Source: a virus. From it: a DNA stretch of 41,435 nucleotides. This document shows, piece after piece, positions 38,453 to 41,435 of this stretch (positions are counted from its first letter, which is position 1; the number at the start of each line of letters is the position of its first letter). The position numbers and the translations under genes were made by a program. The DNA lies in the IMG/VR virus record IMGVR_UViG_3300028920_000141, positions 1 through 41,435 of that record; one strand, 5' to 3'. Under the pieces are notes generated by a model. It searched no databases. It saw nothing but the letters and a program-made list of their open reading frames with translations, and was not told the origin of the DNA.

Positions 38453-39068
38453 TGTGCTCGGCAAACAGAGCCTAGAGCGGCTCATCAAAAAGTGGGGCGT
38501 CAAGAGCGTCAGGCGTGCCACGAAGAAGGTGATGAGTCTGCACGTGGTTCTACTGGTCAGCCGTATCCGGGTGCAGGACCTGTCAGGGCCGACCAGCCGC
38601 AAGACGGTATCGGCTCGTACTGGTAGACTGCGCAGAGAGATCAAGGCGAAGCGGGCCACGGTCGTCGGGAACTCGATCACGGCTGGCGTCACTGCGGGTA
38701 CTGCCTACGCCGGGGTACACATCGGCAAGCGGGGGAAGCGCACGACCATACGGCCGAAGAACGTGAAATATCTGACCATCCCCCTCGACGCCGCCAAGAC
38801 GAAGGCAGGGGTCGCGCGGGGTGGGGCGCGTAGTGGTGTGTTCGGCGAGACGTTTGTGATGAAGTCGAAGGCAGGGAACCTGCTCATCATGGGCAAGCGT
38901 GTTCGTCAGCGAGGAAAGAGTGCGGGGCAGACGTTCGGGGACGTGACCCCGTTGTTCGTGTTGAAGAAGAAGGTCGTCGTCACGGCTCGCGTCGATACAC
39001 GTGAGCGGGTACAGTGGGTACAGCGGCGTATCGGTCGTGACATTATCAAGGAGCTACAACGTGGCTGA
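38439..39068 (+). CDS. HK97 gp10-like tail completion protein (209 aa)
   Basis: GTG 38439 overlaps the previous gene; GTG 38454 is an alternative. Basic protein with RTGRLRREIKAKRATVVGNS and AGTAYAGVHIGKRG, the conserved centre of gp10/minor tail-type proteins that cap the tail. An inserted loop (RPKNVKYLTIPLDAA) is also seen in family members. Confidence 0.75.
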   Translation: MLNYNVLGKQSLERLIKKWGVKSVRRATKKVMSLHVVLLVSRIRVQDLSGPTSRKTVSARTGRLRREIKAKRATVVGNSITAGVTAGTAYAGVHIGKRGKRTTIRPKNVKYLTIPLDAAKTKAGVARGGARSGVFGETFVMKSKAGNLLIMGKRVRQRGKSAGQTFGDVTPLFVLKKKVVVTARVDTRERVQWVQRRIGRDIIKELQRG

Positions 39069-39528
39069 CAGTGTGAAGATCGAAGTGATGGATGCGCTCG
39101 TCGCAGACGTTGAGAGTGTGGCAGACTTCAAGCCTGAGATGGTCGAAGGTCGGCCACCGACTGTCATCGACCAGGACACAGCCGTGTACCCGCTGGGGTT
39201 CGTGTGGGATGACACAGAGACGATCGAACAACGCAACCGGCTCGAGGTGGGTACCATCTCGGCGAACATTGGAATCTGGTGTCAAGGCAGAGACTATCAT
39301 AAACAGGCGGAGAACCTTCGCGCCAAAATCAAGATGCGACTCTACAGTGACGGAAGCTCCCTTCGGGCGCTGAGAGCAACGTGTCGAGAGGTCGGCTCGG
39401 ATAAGTTCTACGTCATCCTTGAGGACGAGTCTGACGATACTATCCTGGGTCTGGGTGGTCTGACCATGCGGTTGGAGATCCGGTACCTGACGAAGTACAA
39501 GGACCCGTTCTCGCAAATCAACTACTAA
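39061..39528 (+). CDS. Tail terminator-like protein (155 aa)
   Basis: GTG 39061 with AAGGAG upstream overlaps the previous stop. Mixed fold with GIWCQGRDYHKQAENLRAKI and a C-terminal TMRLEIRYLTKYKDPF, the pattern of neck/tail terminator proteins (gpU-like). Directly upstream of the tail tube gene. Confidence 0.65.
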   Translation: MADSVKIEVMDALVADVESVADFKPEMVEGRPPTVIDQDTAVYPLGFVWDDTETIEQRNRLEVGTISANIGIWCQGRDYHKQAENLRAKIKMRLYSDGSSLRALRATCREVGSDKFYVILEDESDDTILGLGGLTMRLEIRYLTKYKDPFSQINY

Positions 39529-39541
39529 GGGAGGTGACTGT

Positions 39542-40336
39542 ATGTCACGTTTCGGTCCCGATACCGACAACTATATCTTGGGAAAAGGCAAGGTCTATTT
39601 CGACCGCCTCGACTCAGATGGCAATCGGACGGGCGAGATTGATCTCGGCAACACTCCCGCGTTCACTCTGACACCTTCGATCGAGTCGCTCGATCACTAT
39701 GAGTCAATGAGCGGCATACGTGAGAAGGACAAGAGCGTGGACACCTCGATCGGTTTCACGGGGACGTTCACCCTCGATGAGTACGCGCGCGAGAACTTGA
39801 AGCTCGCTCTGATGAATGACGGTGGCGAAGCCAGCTACACGCAGGTCACTGGCCACCAGACCAACGAACCGATCACGGCTCGGCTGGGCAAGTGGGTGCC
39901 TCTGTCGAAGCGCAATGTCCACGCAGTCAACGTCACCGACAGTACGGGGACGGTGACGTATGTCGCCGACACCGACTACGCGGTGGACGCTTCGATCGGT
40001 CGCATCCGGGCAATCCCGGGCGGCTCGATCAGTGACGCGCAGGCTCTGCTCGTGGACTACAACTACGATGCGACCGAATACCCGAAGGTGTCTGCGCTGT
40101 CTGACAGCACCATCGAGGGCTACGTGCGTTTCGTAGGGGCGCCGGCAGTTGGCCCGACATACGAGCTCGAGATCTGGAGGGTCAAGATCAAGCCTTCGGG
40201 TGACATCCCCTGGATCACTGAGGAGTGGGGACAGATCCCGTTCGAGATGGAAGTGCTGAAAGACGCGGAGAACCACCCCAGCGAGCCGTGGTTCATCCTG
40301 ATTGACAAGACGACCAACGAGGCGACACAGTCGTAG
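39542..40336 (+). CDS. Major tail tube protein (264 aa)
   Basis: Starts MSRFGPDTDNYILGKGKVYF, continues with FTLTPSIESLDHYESMSGIR and SIGFTGTFTLDEYARENLKL, all typical of siphovirus tail tube subunits. The second half (TVTYVADTDYAVDASIGRI) resembles an added beta domain. GGGAGGTG precedes ATG 39542. The 33-base gap to the next gene holds only a ribosome binding site. Confidence 0.85.
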   Translation: MSRFGPDTDNYILGKGKVYFDRLDSDGNRTGEIDLGNTPAFTLTPSIESLDHYESMSGIREKDKSVDTSIGFTGTFTLDEYARENLKLALMNDGGEASYTQVTGHQTNEPITARLGKWVPLSKRNVHAVNVTDSTGTVTYVADTDYAVDASIGRIRAIPGGSISDAQALLVDYNYDATEYPKVSALSDSTIEGYVRFVGAPAVGPTYELEIWRVKIKPSGDIPWITEEWGQIPFEMEVLKDAENHPSEPWFILIDKTTNEATQS

Positions 40337-40369
40337 CGTAGGTCACAACCAACACGTGGAGGGCGTACG

Positions 40370-40843
40370 ATGGAACAGAGTAAGAAACCAGGAGTCAACA
40401 CACTGGTACCTGACCAGGAGATCGGCGGTCATGTGATACGACCGTGGACTCTGGCACAGGTGATAGAGTTGACCGACGACATCGAGGACACCGCAAAGAC
40501 GCTAGTCAAGGCCGGGCTGAGTATGGACAAGTTCCAAAAGGACCCGATGTCACTTGTGAAGGTGATTGCTCCTCGCCTTCCCAGGTACATCGGTGTCACG
40601 CTCGGTATACCAGAAGATGAGGCGGGTAGTCTCCCGGTAGGCGATGCGACTCTGATTGCTCTGACCATCGTGCGCCAGAATCTCAACCATCTAAAAAACT
40701 TGTTCGGCCCGGCGAACCAAGCACTGCGGGAGCTGGCACTCCTGATGACACTGAGTGGCAACTCGTCCGGGCCGTCGAAGGACTCATCGCCAGAGGACAC
40801 AACGAGCGAGCCGTCATCCACGAGTACGGACTTGACAAGCTAG
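40370..40843 (+). CDS. Tail assembly chaperone, short form (157 aa)
   Basis: Position between tail tube and tape measure, helical content, and the slippery site define the gpG-type chaperone. It binds the tape measure during tail assembly. The last 30 residues are Ser/Thr-rich (SSPEDTTSEPSSTSTDLTS). Confidence 0.85.
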   Translation: MEQSKKPGVNTLVPDQEIGGHVIRPWTLAQVIELTDDIEDTAKTLVKAGLSMDKFQKDPMSLVKVIAPRLPRYIGVTLGIPEDEAGSLPVGDATLIALTIVRQNLNHLKNLFGPANQALRELALLMTLSGNSSGPSKDSSPEDTTSEPSSTSTDLTS

Positions 40844-41007
40844 AGGCATACTTTATGGCTTCACAGGAGAACCTTCGCACCGAAGCACTGCGTGTTGCGA
40901 CCGCCCTCCACGCGCCAGATAAGCTGAGGAGCGGGGGTTCTCCCCAGCCACCCCAGAGCGGTAAGGAAAAGATCGCCAAGCTCGCGGAACTAGGGAAAGG
41001 TAAGTAA
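40370..41007 (+). CDS. Tail assembly chaperone, frameshifted long form (212 aa)
   Basis: The slippery heptamer A-AAA-AAC lies at 40693-40699 in the zero frame (CTA AAA AAC). A -1 slip leads into an open frame of 102 codons ending at TAA 41005-41007. The extension is charged and helical (WQLVRAVEGLIARGHNERAV, then KLEAYFMASQENLRTEALRV), like gpT of lambda gpG-GT. The -1 frame has no start of its own with a ribosome binding site near the slip. Confidence 0.85.
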
Positions 41008-41009
41008 CT

Positions 41010-41435
41010 ATGCCCGCCGACATTGCCGAACTGATCATACAACTGCGTGCCGACATCAGTGACCTCAAGACGAAGATGGGGACGGCTGAGAAGCAGACCA
41101 CGGGCTTTGCGAAGCGAGCAGGTGGGGCGCTCGACTCATTGAAGCAGAACTGGCTCGGTCTGACAGCCGCCACCGCTGGGTTCGTCATCGTCGCGCGTCG
41201 CTCGTTCCAGGCGTTCGCTGGGTTCGAGAACAAGATGCGCGAGACGAACACGCTGATGGGTCAGTCGGAGAAACAGTTTGCAGAGATGACAGAGGCAGTG
41301 CGGCAGATGTCAACGGCCCTGCCCCAGACCTCGACAGAGTTGGCGACAGCCTTGTACGACATCGTGTCGGCTGGTGTCGATGCGAGCAACGCTCTTGCGG
41401 TTCTCTACCGTTCGGCACAAGCGGCGACTGCTGGT
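41010..41435 (+). CDS. Tape measure protein, N-terminal part (cut by window end)
   Basis: ATG 41010, 2 bases after the frameshift product stop. The first 142 residues are present. ADISDLKTKMGTAEKQTTGF is followed by a hydrophobic stretch and FENKMRETNTLMGQSEKQFA, typical of TP901-type tape measure proteins, with STALPQTSTELATALYDIVS. Sets tail length. Confidence 0.85.
   Translation, partial: MPADIAELIIQLRADISDLKTKMGTAEKQTTGFAKRAGGALDSLKQNWLGLTAATAGFVIVARRSFQAFAGFENKMRETNTLMGQSEKQFAEMTEAVRQMSTALPQTSTELATALYDIVSAGVDASNALAVLYRSAQAATAG

Noticed and set aside
551-40170. High number of CTCGAG sites
   Set aside because: Nearly all are Leu-Glu codon pairs (CTC GAG) inside genes and follow from codon preference, unlike GTTTAAAC, which also occurs between genes and in two frames.

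Overview
The window is part of the genome of a tailed double-stranded DNA phage (Caudoviricetes) with a long non-contractile or otherwise tube-bearing tail. It has HK97-fold head genes, a tail-tube gene, a frameshifting pair of tail assembly chaperone genes and the start of a tape measure gene. Every gene I can support is on the + strand. The DNA is GC-rich (my estimate is about 60%) and uses strong AAGGAGG-type ribosome binding sites. Host promoters look sigma70/SigA-like. The host cannot be named from this sequence; a high-GC bacterium is likely.

Layout. 1-309: an AT-rich control region with an inverted-repeat element and a strong promoter. 310-11314: DNA metabolism, namely an H1-like basic protein, SNF2 helicase, RuvC-like resolvase, family 4 uracil-DNA glycosylase, Cas4/RecB-like nuclease, Sak4-like ATPase with a DUF669-like partner, a small M15-like peptidase, family A DNA polymerase and primase-helicase. 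11331-15267: a 7-deazaguanine DNA modification cluster, consisting of a ParB-like protein, DpdA, QueC, QueD, QueE and a phosphoribosyltransferase-FolE fusion. 15268-15496: a second copy of the control element, in the opposite orientation. 15497-20958: small genes, mostly unknown, with two near-identical promoter blocks, UUCG-loop hairpins, an SprT-like protease and a ribbon-helix-helix regulator. 20959-21083: a promoter followed at once by a terminator. 21084-30455: small and large terminase, portal-MuF fusion, small proteins, a 571-residue Gly/Asn-rich surface protein, prohead protease and major capsid protein. 30497-37595: nine genes for glycan synthesis or transfer, inserted in the head module. 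37592-41435: head-tail connector genes, tail tube, tail assembly chaperones and the tape measure gene, which runs off the end.

How it works together. The cluster at 11.3-15.3 kb should make preQ0 from GTP and place it in phage DNA, protecting the DNA from host nucleases. The glycosyltransferase cluster probably decorates the virion. Two signals are not explained by genes. First, the 8-bp palindrome GTTTAAAC occurs 21 times (about 0.2-0.3 expected from base composition), in both reading frames that tolerate it and just upstream of ribosome binding sites. Second, an element built from paired TTAATAC sites spaced 11 bp apart flanks the whole early region as an inverted pair.
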